Shown here: positions 1 through 6,054 of the stretch, piece after piece
Position numbering within the stretch: the first letter of the stretch is position 1
How the letters are laid out: each line of letters begins with the position of its first letter
Source of the DNA: Bacteroidota bacterium
GTDB lineage: Bacteria; Bacteroidota; Bacteroidia; Flavobacteriales; Flavobacteriaceae
Reading direction: 5' to 3'
Length of the DNA stretch: 8,229 nt
Assembly (NCBI GenBank): GCA_022560715.1
Contig: JADFSQ010000065.1
Span: 1-8,229, forward strand
Notes under the pieces: generated by a model
Databases searched by the model: none
Told to the model about the DNA's origin: nothing
Seen by the model: only the letters and a program-made list of their open reading frames with translations
Position numbers and translations under genes: made by a program

Positions 1-227
1 ATATTTTTGTGATTTTATAAGAAAAAATAATTAATTATAAATCGAATCATTATTATAAAGCTGTTTTTTACCTCCATAAGTAATCTTATAAATTGGATTA
101 TTAATATTCGATCTGGCAATAATCGATACTATCCTATCTTTAAGTTTAAAAAAGTGTAACAATCCAAAAAGATTGTACTCATATTATATGAGTACTTAAT
201 AAATCATTAATCAATTAATTAACAACA
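1..227. other. Intergenic region upstream of the S41 peptidase
   Basis: No convincing gene is seen here. A minus-strand frame is open for about 50 codons and ends at a TAA near base 34 (it reads ...IIARSNINNPIYKITYGG...). It has no in-frame ATG and is cut by a stop near base 190, so it could be the worn end of a gene or chance in AT-rich DNA. The stretch also contains the perfect palindrome listed at 175-195. No clear TAnnTTTG-type promoter lies at a sensible distance from the ATG at 228. Confidence 0.4.
175..195. promoter_or_regulatory. Perfect 21-bp palindrome in the S41 leader
   Basis: The arms GTACTCATAT and ATATGAGTAC flank a single central T and are perfectly complementary over 10 bp each. 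The site ends 32 bases before the ATG at 228. It has no following T-run, so it is not a typical terminator. Its symmetry and position suit an operator for a dimeric regulator or a leader hairpin. Function is inferred only from geometry. Confidence 0.4.
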
Positions 228-1880
228 ATGCAAAAACTAATTTTATTACTGGTAAGTTGTTTTGTGTTGCAAGCTGCTGCACAATCCACATTAACTACTA
301 AACAATGGCAAGACGACCTTAAATTTCTTCAGGAAACTATTCACAAAGACTATTCTTTTCTATTTAAAAAAACCACAAAGGAAGCTTTTGATGCTGAAGT
401 AGAAACGCTTTACAAAAACATTCCAAATTTACAAGAGCATGAAATTGTTATTGGATTAGCTAGACTTGTATCATCATTCAAATATGGTCATACAGGTCTT
501 GGATTCAGAGATCAACCACATTCGTTTCATCAATTGCCATTTAATTTGTATCAATTTAACGATGGTGTTTATATTCAAGGCGTACATAAAGATTATCAAC
601 AAGCCCTTGGTGCTAAAGTAATTGCAATAGCCGGAGTCCCAATTGAAGATGCTTTAAAAGCTATTTATCCAGTTGTTCCAGCAGAGAACGATCAGTTTTT
701 TAAAGCATACTCTGGCATGTATTTAAGTAGTCCCGAAGTATTGCATGCTCAAGGAGTTATCAAGGAACTTTCGACAACTGTTGAATTTACTTTAGAAAAA
801 GATGGGAAAACTTTTAAACAAGCTTTTAATGCTTTACCATCAGGAGAACGGGTTCCTACAACATATAGTCTTGTACAACAAGATGGTGATTGGTTAGATG
901 CTCGTGAACAAAATAACACACCTTTTTACCTAAAACAGCTTGATAAGAAATACTATTTTGAATATCTGCCAGAATACAAAACGGTTTATGTAAGACATAG
1001 CGAAATACAAGATGATTCTTCTGAAAATATTCCTGATTTTTACAATCGATTATTTAACTTTACTGATAGCAATGATGTTGAACGTTTGGTGTTGGATGTC
1101 CGTTTAAATGGAGGTGGAAATAATTATAAAAACAAACCTATTGTTACAGGAATTATCAAATCGGAAAAAATAAATAAAGTAGGCAGTTTTTTTGTGATTA
1201 TTGGAAGACGCACATTTTCTGCCTGTCAGAATTTAGTGAACGAATTAAGCAATTATACCAATGCCATATTTATTGGTGAACCAACGGGAGAAAATGTGAA
1301 TTTTTATGGTGATAATAATCGAGTGGAATTACCAAATAGTAAAATTCCTGCCTATTTATCCTTTGCTTGGTGGCAGGACAAGCCACAATGGGAAAATGAC
1401 GATTGGTTGGCTCCTCATATTGCTGTCGATATGAGTTTTGAAGACTATAAATTAAATAGAGACCCTGTTCTAGATGCTGCCATATCATTTTCAGATGATA
1501 ATTATATTCTTAACCCAATGGAATATCTGACTAATTTATTTCTAACTGGAGAGATTGAAAAACTTAAAAGTGAGTCAGCTAAAATAGTCAAGGAGTCTAA
1601 ATACCGTTTTTTTAATTTTGAAACGCAATTTAACAAGGCAGGGTATAAGCTATTAGGAAGCTGACAAGAACAAGAAGCTATTTTTGTTTTTCAAATGGTT
1701 ACCGAACTGTTTCCTAATTCAGCAAATGCTTGGGATAGTTTGGCCGAAGGTTTCTTAAAGGCAGGCAATAAAGAAAAGGCTACCGAATACTACAATAAAG
1801 CTACTGCAATGGATCCAGATGGTGCTACAGGGAAAAATGCACGTGAGATGTTAAAGGCTATGGATAGAGAACATGATTGA
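228..1880 (+). pseudogene. Secreted S41-family peptidase with C-terminal TPR, split by an in-frame TGA
   Basis: The first 478 codons encode an exported protein. Residues 1-18 are a signal peptide (hydrophobic LILLLVSCFVL, then AAA before QS). An N-terminal helical domain contains YGHTGLGF at 86-93. The C-terminal processing-peptidase core shows LDVRLNGGG (289-297), RTFSAC (328-333, with S331 in the usual nucleophile position) and GEPTGE (350-355). The TGA at 1662-1664 ends this frame, but the same frame continues with QEQEAIFVF, a TPR (FPNSANAWDSLAEGFLKAGNKEKA), and stops at 1878-1880. In this Bacteroidota family the peptidase is normally followed directly by GYxLL and such a TPR tail, so the stop falls inside one gene. 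GGA (Gly) to TGA by one change would explain it. The peptidase part may still be made and active, lacking only its tail. The TPR part alone is unlikely to be expressed. Likely role: periplasmic or outer-membrane-associated serine peptidase, substrate unknown. Confidence 0.82.
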
Positions 1881-1884
1881 TCCT

Positions 1885-1966
1885 CCTTCGCGTTCTGCTT
1901 TGGCGGACGAGAAGATTTGGTTTAACCTGCCTGCCGGTAGGCAGGTTCCCCGACCCTTTGGGTCGG
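1885..1966. repeat. Cluster of three GC-rich hairpin repeats
   Basis: Just after the S41-TPR stop there are three dyads in a row. The first is imperfect, about 1886-1914 (CTTC...GAAG arms). The second is near-perfect at 1924-1947 (12-bp arms, AACCTGCC at one end and GGCAGGTT at the other). The third is perfect at 1950-1966 (CCGACCC-TTT-GGGTCGG). They are much richer in G and C than the surroundings. They look like the dispersed REP-like hairpins found between genes in Bacteroidota genomes, and could also end or protect the S41 transcript. No T-run follows, so a classical terminator is not shown. Confidence 0.6.
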
Positions 1967-2056
1967 AATTTATGATGTTTTCGATGCAAACTTCATATTA
2001 ATACCTCGTATTCTATGATAAAAACAAGAAAAATATGCTTTAGTTATTAACATGTT

Positions 2057-3052
2057 TCAAGCTGCATATTTCATAAAATCTACATAAGGAGTTTTTCTGT
2101 CTACCACGGCAAATATCCGTGCTAATATTTTGTTTCTAATAATGTTAATGGTGCTCATCTTGTTTTTACCTATAGCCAATCTGCTTTGATAATATTTCTT
2201 CATTTCAGAGTTGTGTTGTATGGCTACTTTAGCGCATAGATCAAGTAAACTTTTCATTTTTTTATTAGCTAAATGACTTACCTTGGTTTTACCTCTTATA
2301 CTTGTTCCTGACCTGTTTGGAAATGGTGCAATGCCACAATAAGAAGCAAATTTTCGAGCATTTTTAAATTTTGTAAACCCGTTGGTAATGATTATCATAA
2401 ATAATGCAGTTTGAGAACCAACACCTTTAATGCTGGTAATAAGTTGATAGGTTTGTGTAAGGTGTTTATCCTTTTTGACAATATTTCTAATTTGTTTTTC
2501 AATACGTTCAATTTGTTTTGACCCATAGTCAATCATTCTTTGTTGGATTTCAAACAAACATTTGTTCTCGTTTTTTTTGAGTACCCTTTTTTGTTCTTTC
2601 AAAGAAGCTTTATATCCTGCGCGTTGTTTTACGATGCGATCCCTTAAAGAGCATAGTGATTTAAGTGTTTTTATCTGATTTGACGATATTTTGTAAGGCT
2701 GTATCTCTTCTCTTAATCGATAGCCATATAAGGCTATTTTGGTAGCATCTATTTTATCATCTTTTCCTCTAGCTATTCCTAAAGATCTTTTTATTTCCAA
2801 TCCAGGAACTAAGGCGAAAGGGATATTTTGTTTTGATAAAAATACTGATAAGCCTTCAGAATACAATCCTGTGTGTTCAAAAACAAAAAAGATTTCTTTT
2901 CTTAAAAATGAGCTGTTTCTGTATGCCCATTGAATCATATTTTTAAAACCTTTGTTTGAGTTTTCAAAAATTTCAAAAATTTGATTACTGTGAATTCGGA
3001 CATCAAATGTTAATTTACTGATGTCAATACCAATGGTGTCTTTAATTTCCAT
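2057..3052 (-). CDS. IS110-family transposase (DEDD plus serine recombinase)
   Basis: This 331-residue protein has the usual length and two-part plan of IS110 transposases. The N-terminal RuvC-like DEDD domain shows GIDIS with D10, FEHTG with E59, and KDDKIDA with D99 and D102. A lysine-rich helical linker covers about 125-200. The C-terminal Tnp_20 domain has the helix-hairpin-helix motif IKGVGSQTA (208-216), FASYCGIAP (235-243) and SGTSIRG (248-254), which holds the probable catalytic serine, most likely S251. All expected catalytic residues are present, with no frameshift, so it may be active. IS110 enzymes move DNA as a circular intermediate guided by a structured RNA from a non-coding end of the element. 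The start ATG at 3052 gives the full N-terminus. TGA is the stop. Confidence 0.93.
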   Translation of the reverse strand: MEIKDTIGIDISKLTFDVRIHSNQIFEIFENSNKGFKNMIQWAYRNSSFLRKEIFFVFEHTGLYSEGLSVFLSKQNIPFALVPGLEIKRSLGIARGKDDKIDATKIALYGYRLREEIQPYKISSNQIKTLKSLCSLRDRIVKQRAGYKASLKEQKRVLKKNENKCLFEIQQRMIDYGSKQIERIEKQIRNIVKKDKHLTQTYQLITSIKGVGSQTALFMIIITNGFTKFKNARKFASYCGIAPFPNRSGTSIRGKTKVSHLANKKMKSLLDLCAKVAIQHNSEMKKYYQSRLAIGKNKMSTINIIRNKILARIFAVVDRKTPYVDFMKYAA

Positions 3053-3211
3053 AATTTTGTTATGTTTAAAATGGTTACTTTGACTAACACCTTTAATAGG
3101 TAAAATCTAAAATTCTATTTGGTCCTTGTAACCTGGTTATAAAAGAACGGGGACTAATACGAGGTATAGAACCAAAATTCTAGAGGCTTGCAAAGTTCAC
3201 CCCGTTCTTTT
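3053..3211 (-). ncRNA. Candidate IS110 guide (bridge/seek) RNA region
   Basis: The non-coding flank upstream of the transposase contains several dyads. A perfect 12-bp inverted repeat has arms AAAAGAACGGGG at 3141-3152 and CCCCGTTCTTTT at 3200-3211. A short palindrome TAACCAGGTTA lies near 3129-3139 (minus strand). Direct copies of AAAATTCTA occur at 3109-3117 and 3174-3182. Read on the minus strand, an RNA from here would carry AUACCUCGUAUU, complementary to the matching strand at the far end of the element. That is the kind of pairing expected of a donor-binding guide. That IS110 elements encode such RNAs is established; assigning one here is inference, and its ends are unknown. Confidence 0.35.
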
Positions 3212-3800
3212 TTATTAACAAAATACCACTTATTAACAAAGAAAAAAAGAAGCAAAAAAAGAAATTTCAACATCATTATCATCATTTTTATTTAAGTGAT
3301 TATTTCTATTTGCTAATCTAAAGGATGGCTCTGCCTCGGGGTAGTTCATTTTTAAAAATTTGCTAAATTATTATAATAATTGGGTTAAATAGTAATTTAA
3401 AGGAGTTTTTTTTTAATGTTACGCAGCTTCAATTAATAATATAAAAAGAAGCGGCAATTTTATCATATTGTTTATTTATATACAGACAAGTTTGTATATA
3501 TAGATTAAAGTAAGTCGCAATAAAACAACAACCTTACACAGGGGCTTTTTGCACTTTTATTTCCAATAAAATAATCATTCTCTAGTGATGGTTGGTTAAA
3601 ATCAAGACCATATTTAATACCACTTTCAATTTATTCATTTAGTATCGTATGATCATCAAAAGTTTAAAAACAATTCAAGAGGTATTTGTAAAAGCTACTG
3701 CCTGAATTATTCTATTCATATATAATAAGTACAGTGGTTTTTACTTGTATGACATCAGCAAAAAAGTGAACTTTAAAAGGAGTACATAATTCAGCAAAAT

Positions 3801-3833
3801 AACTTGACAAGTTACCGGTCAAGTTGTCAACTT
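3801..3833. promoter_or_regulatory. Nested double palindrome next to XRE remnant
   Basis: Two 13-base palindromes lie side by side: AACTTGACAAGTT (3801-3813) and AAGTTGTCAACTT (3821-3833). Together they also form one larger imperfect dyad centred near 3817. A T-run follows on the plus strand (CTTTTTT). The layout would suit paired operator half-sites for a dimeric repressor or a plus-strand terminator. No intact plus-strand gene ends here, which makes an operator or a relic more likely. Confidence 0.35.
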
Positions 3834-3855
3834 TTTTATTGGAATTTGAAGAGGT

Positions 3856-3909
3856 CTAAAAGTCAAAGAAATCTTTAAGTGACATATCCAACGCTTCAGC
3901 TAATACTAC
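3856..3909 (-). pseudogene. C-terminal scrap of an XRE-family HTH regulator
   Basis: On the minus strand the frame ending in TAG at 3858-3856 reads IVVLAEALDMSLKDFFDF. This closely matches the last helix of Cro/C1-type HTH domains (usual form: L-x-x-I-A-x-A-L-x-V-S-x-x-x-F-F). A TAA lies directly upstream in frame and nothing before it matches the family, so only the C-terminus remains. Such repressors commonly sit in integrative elements, in keeping with the broken integrase nearby. Confidence 0.45.
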
Positions 3910-4006
3910 AATTTAATTCTATTTCTGATTACAGCAATTGAGCATAACGGTTTGAATAAATTGTGTTGTAATGCAGTTTACTTTTTGTTGACAGTATAGT
4001 TATCAA

Positions 4007-4549
4007 TTATTTGTTAATTGTGAATGTAAACTTTGCACCTTGATCAAGTTCTGAATCTACGGCAATTGACCCTCCCTGGTCTTCCACCAATTTTTTTACA
4101 GTTGCCAATCCTATTCCACTATTTTGATTACCATACTTGTCTTCAGACGCTATTACCTCAAACATTTTGAATATCTTTCCGTAATCTTTTAACGCAATAC
4201 CAGGACCGTTATCTTTTATGAAGAAGTGGTATTTATCAATATCTTCTGTGATTCCAATATCTATCTTAGTAATCTCTTTATTATTATATTTTATCGCATT
4301 TGATATAAGATTTAACATGATCTGATTAATTGCTTGTTTATTAACTTCAATTCTATCCAATTCAGTGATTAAATTAATTTGACATGTGCTATCTATGACT
4401 AGTAGGCTCTCGATATCTTGCTTCAATGATCTCGTGTCTATAATTGATTTTTTTTTAATCAATACGCGTTCGGATCGACTATGTTCAAGAAGCCCATCAA
4501 TTAAGGCTCCGAGGTTTGCTGAAGATAATTCTCTGCAATTCGTCTTCAT
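4007..4549 (-). pseudogene. Histidine kinase, C-terminal fragment (HATPase domain)
   Basis: The frame holds the end of a dimerisation helix (GALIDGLLEHSRSE, 14-27) and a full HATPase_c domain. The N box is NLISNAIKYNN (80-90), the G1 box DNGPGI (113-118), the F box FKMFE (127-131) and the G2 box NSGIGLATVKKL (143-154), and the end is normal (GAKFTFTINK). The input domain and the phosphorylated-histidine helix are missing. The family part begins only near base 4520; the ATG at 4549 and its first residues belong to DNA that encodes the truncated integrase in another frame. The fragment can bind ATP at best and cannot autophosphorylate. It most resembles PAS-type sensor kinases of Bacteroidota. 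Confidence 0.78.
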
Positions 4550-5225
4550 CCAAATAAATGTTATTAACCTCTTCCTTTATAGCCTTGAAACCTTTGTTTA
4601 AATGTCCATTGTGAGTGTTATATCCTTTTTCGGTAGCATCATTCATTATTGCTTTTATCACCTTAATCAGCCCTCCAAAACCGTTATTGGTAAACCCAAG
4701 AACCTGCATGTAGTATTCCATAAAGTCATAATAGAACTCCATATTGAAATTATGCCAATCGAGTTGTACTCTTGCATATTTTTCATATTGATGAAGCTTG
4801 TTAATTGTCTTGGTGTATGTTTTAATCGTTCCTTGCTTTTTATGCTTTTTTGAATCTTCAATAAATTTATCAGCATACTCGAAGAAAGTAAATTGGGTCC
4901 TCTTGTTTTGTTCATCCTTTTTCAATTGGTATTGCTGTTTTACAATGCTTGGTGTAGGATTACCACCTTCAATTAGAATACCATTTACTATGTCTTCTAC
5001 ACGATGCCTAATGCTCTTTGTGTAGATGTTAAAACGATCCGAACCAGGGTAGCTGCGCTTAACTTGTTGGTTCTTTGCGTTTCAATATTTGTCTTCAATG
5101 TTTTTGTGCGTTGTAAAGTATGTTACACGTTTCTTATGTGTGTAACGCAGCATTAACATTGATTGATTGTTTCTTGTTTTCTTTTGATACTGCGATTTGT
5201 TAAGTACGAATTTAAATGTTGCCAT
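4497..5225 (-). pseudogene. Tyrosine recombinase (integrase), N-terminal part with internal stop
   Basis: Starting at the ATG at 5225 the minus strand reads MATFKFVLNKSQYQ..., the arm-binding N-terminus of Bacteroidota site-specific integrases. Codon 48 (5084-5082) is TGA in the context IEDKY-stop-NAKNQQVKRSYPG, where the family has tryptophan; TGG to TGA is a single change. The same frame then runs on without break through a SAM-like core-binding domain (about codons 112-215) to NNIYLDEDELQRI, the usual entry to the catalytic domain. There it passes into unrelated sequence and stops at 4499-4497. The R-H-R-Y catalytic domain is absent, so the enzyme is dead twice over. The shorter frame from the ATG at 4925 is only the back half of this relic. 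Confidence 0.8.
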
Positions 5226-5268
5226 AATGTTTTGTTTGAGTAACCATCAGCTAAAAGATAACTAATGA

Positions 5269-5568
5269 CTAGTTTTTGGATTGATATTTTTTTGATTTAA
5301 AGAAAGCCTCTACTTCCGATAATTTGTATCGCTTGGTTTTACCAACATTATAAACGGGAAAGTTGGATTTATGCTTATTTTTTAATTTGTAAAAATGTGA
5401 TGTGGAAATTTGAAGGCAATTACAAAGTTGTTCATCAGTGAGAAGTTTTTCATCCCCTTGAGTTAAGTCTTCCTGTTTAAGTCTTTCAAATAATTGATCG
5501 ACAATCTTGTCTGCAAGACTAACTTCAAATTCATTGATTGCCTGTAAAATGAGATGTGATAATTTCAT
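5269..5568 (-). CDS. Small HTH DNA-binding protein (excisionase-like)
   Basis: The protein has about 99 residues. The N-terminal half is helical (LILQAINEFEVSLADKIVDQLFERLKQ). The C-terminal half is a MerR/HTH_17-type winged helix: LLTDEQLCNCLQISTSHFYKLKNK, then a wing ending in VGKTKRYKLSEVEAFFKSKK. Such proteins are standard partners of integrases in Bacteroidota mobile elements, where they act as excisionase or control factors. It lies 43 bases upstream of the broken integrase on the same strand, as in an operon. I prefer the ATG at 5568. An upstream TTG at 5586 would add six residues but would fall inside the leader dyad. The gene itself looks intact although its partner is destroyed. Confidence 0.75.
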   Translation of the reverse strand: MKLSHLILQAINEFEVSLADKIVDQLFERLKQEDLTQGDEKLLTDEQLCNCLQISTSHFYKLKNKHKSNFPVYNVGKTKRYKLSEVEAFFKSKKYQSKN

Positions 5569-5617
5569 ATAAATCGGAAACTCCAACGAGTTCGTTTTAA
5601 TAATTAATCCGATTTAT
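5569..5617 (-). promoter_or_regulatory. Leader inverted repeat abutting the HTH start codon
   Basis: ATAAATCGGA at 5569-5578 and TCCGATTTAT at 5608-5617 are perfect 10-bp inverted copies. Between them a second dyad, AACTC-CAAC-GAGTT (5579-5592), stacks directly on the first arm. In the transcript the arm ends at the base before the AUG, so folding would tuck the start site against a stem. It could equally be an operator for the HTH protein itself. Confidence 0.4.
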
Positions 5618-5668
5618 TTGCTTCAGAAGAAGCTTACGATTTAATCCGCTAATATTGCAGGATTGATA

Positions 5669-5699
5669 CAAAAGTATAACAATAATTTTAACCCGCCAA
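5669..5699 (-). promoter_or_regulatory. Bacteroidota-type promoter for the HTH/integrase unit
   Basis: On the minus strand TACTTTTG (5676-5669) matches the Bacteroidota -7 element TAnnTTTG exactly. TTG at 5699-5697 lies 20 bases upstream, the usual place of the -33 element. Transcription would begin near 5663, giving a leader of roughly 95 bases that includes the dyad at 5569-5617. Matches to this short consensus also arise by chance in AT-rich DNA. Confidence 0.45.
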
Positions 5700-5858
5700 G
5701 AAATATAGTATGTATTTGTCTGATTATCAAAAAGATAACACTTTAATATCTTTTAAAAATAGTACTAAAAATGGTAGTGTTTAATTTTCTCAATCTCCGC
5801 AAAGCCAATGACAGCAAGGGTTTCCAAAGAAGTTTGAGCATATGTTTGAGCTGTACTA

Positions 5859-5895
5859 AAAAAGCCTTAAATAATCTATTGATTTTCAAGGCTTT
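5859..5895 (-). terminator. Terminator-like hairpin, minus strand
   Basis: The arms AAAGCCTT (5861-5868) and AAGGCTTT (5888-5895) are perfectly complementary. Read on the minus strand, the stem is followed by a run of T (GGCTTTTTTAG). It lies downstream of the minus-strand IS1595 transposase and could end its transcript. The 19-base loop is long for a terminator, so it may instead be part of a recombination site. Confidence 0.4.
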
Positions 5896-5938
5896 ACAAA
5901 GATTTAAAGTGGTCCCACATGTACCCATCTATTGTATA

Positions 5939-6019
5939 GTAATGTGGAGTGTTGTGGAGTAATACGGAGTTTTAAAGCAACTATTTAATTGTGAAAACAG
6001 TAATATGGAGTAGTATGGA
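5939..6019. repeat. Five-copy 10-bp direct repeat (3 + 2)
   Basis: Three head-to-tail units, GTAATGTGGA, GTGTTGTGGA and GTAATACGGA (5939-5968), are followed 31 bases later by two more, GTAATATGGA and GTAGTATGGA (6000-6019). The consensus is GTAATATGGA with the GGA end always kept. The unit equals about one helical turn and the two blocks start 61 bases apart, so all copies would face nearly the same side of DNA. Arm-type sites of a tyrosine recombinase or iterons of a replication or regulatory protein look like this. Confidence 0.6.
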
Positions 6020-6054
6020 TGTATAAAGGTTTGAGCATCAATTTAAAAACGGAA

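Larger units (their letters stand above)
1995..3215 (-). mobile_element. IS110-family insertion sequence (approximate limits)
   Basis: The element carries one transposase on the minus strand. The motif ATACCTCGTATT at 2001-2012 recurs inverted at 3156-3167 (AATACGAGGTAT), a perfect 12-bp match, placing the likely ends near or just outside these points. IS110 elements usually lack terminal repeats, while the IS1111 subgroup has subterminal ones, so this pair hints at the IS1111-like type. Only about 44 bases separate the transposase stop from the left motif, whereas about 100-160 structured non-coding bases lie upstream of its start. Exact ends and target site cannot be fixed because these elements often make no target duplication. 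Confidence 0.6.
3212..4006. other. Gene-free region with remnants and dyads
   Basis: There is no intact gene in these roughly 800 bases. They include a 16-bp palindrome of A and T at 3366-3381, an 8-bp dyad TATATACA...TGTATATA at 3477-3500, and a minus-strand open stretch of 41 codons at 3508-3630 (reading IESGIKYGLDFNQPSLENDY...). That stretch has stops at both ends and no good start, so it may be a gene scrap. The XRE remnant and the nested dyad at 3801-3833 are listed separately. The region looks like decayed accessory DNA. Confidence 0.45.
5700..6054. other. Non-coding stretch between HTH gene and IS1595 transposase
   Basis: I see no real gene here; the short frames on both strands resemble nothing. 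It holds a weak AT-only dyad (AAAAGATA...TATCTTTT, 5730-5754), the terminator-like hairpin at 5859-5895, the sequence GTGGTCCCACATGTACCC near 5909-5926, the decamer array, and two copies of GTTTGAGCAT at 5832-5841 and 6029-6038. The density of repeats beside an integrase module suggests the end or attachment region of an old integrative element. Confidence 0.4.

Noticed and set aside
2..9. TATTTTTG promoter-like match
   Set aside because: It lies about 220 bases before the S41 start with no clear upstream element and is likely by chance here.
1695..1880. Independent small TPR gene
   Set aside because: It is in the same frame as the S41 gene, has no ribosome site of its own, and completes the usual tail of that family.
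3366..3381. 16-bp perfect palindrome
   Set aside because: It consists only of A and T in an AT-rich stretch and may well be chance.
3508..3630. Small minus-strand gene (IESGIKYGLDF...)
   Set aside because: It is bounded by stops, has no start codon and matches nothing I recognise, so it is kept only as a possible scrap.
4497..4925. Stand-alone 142-residue integrase
   Set aside because: The family sequence continues upstream through a TGA to an ATG at 5225, so this is the rear part of a broken gene.
4602..5025. Plus-strand ORFs over the integrase
   Set aside because: They are antisense shadows of the integrase relic with cysteine- and phenylalanine-rich, unlikely sequences.
5743..5962. Paired small ORFs on both strands
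   Set aside because: They overlap each other fully, resemble no family and cover a hairpin and repeat region.
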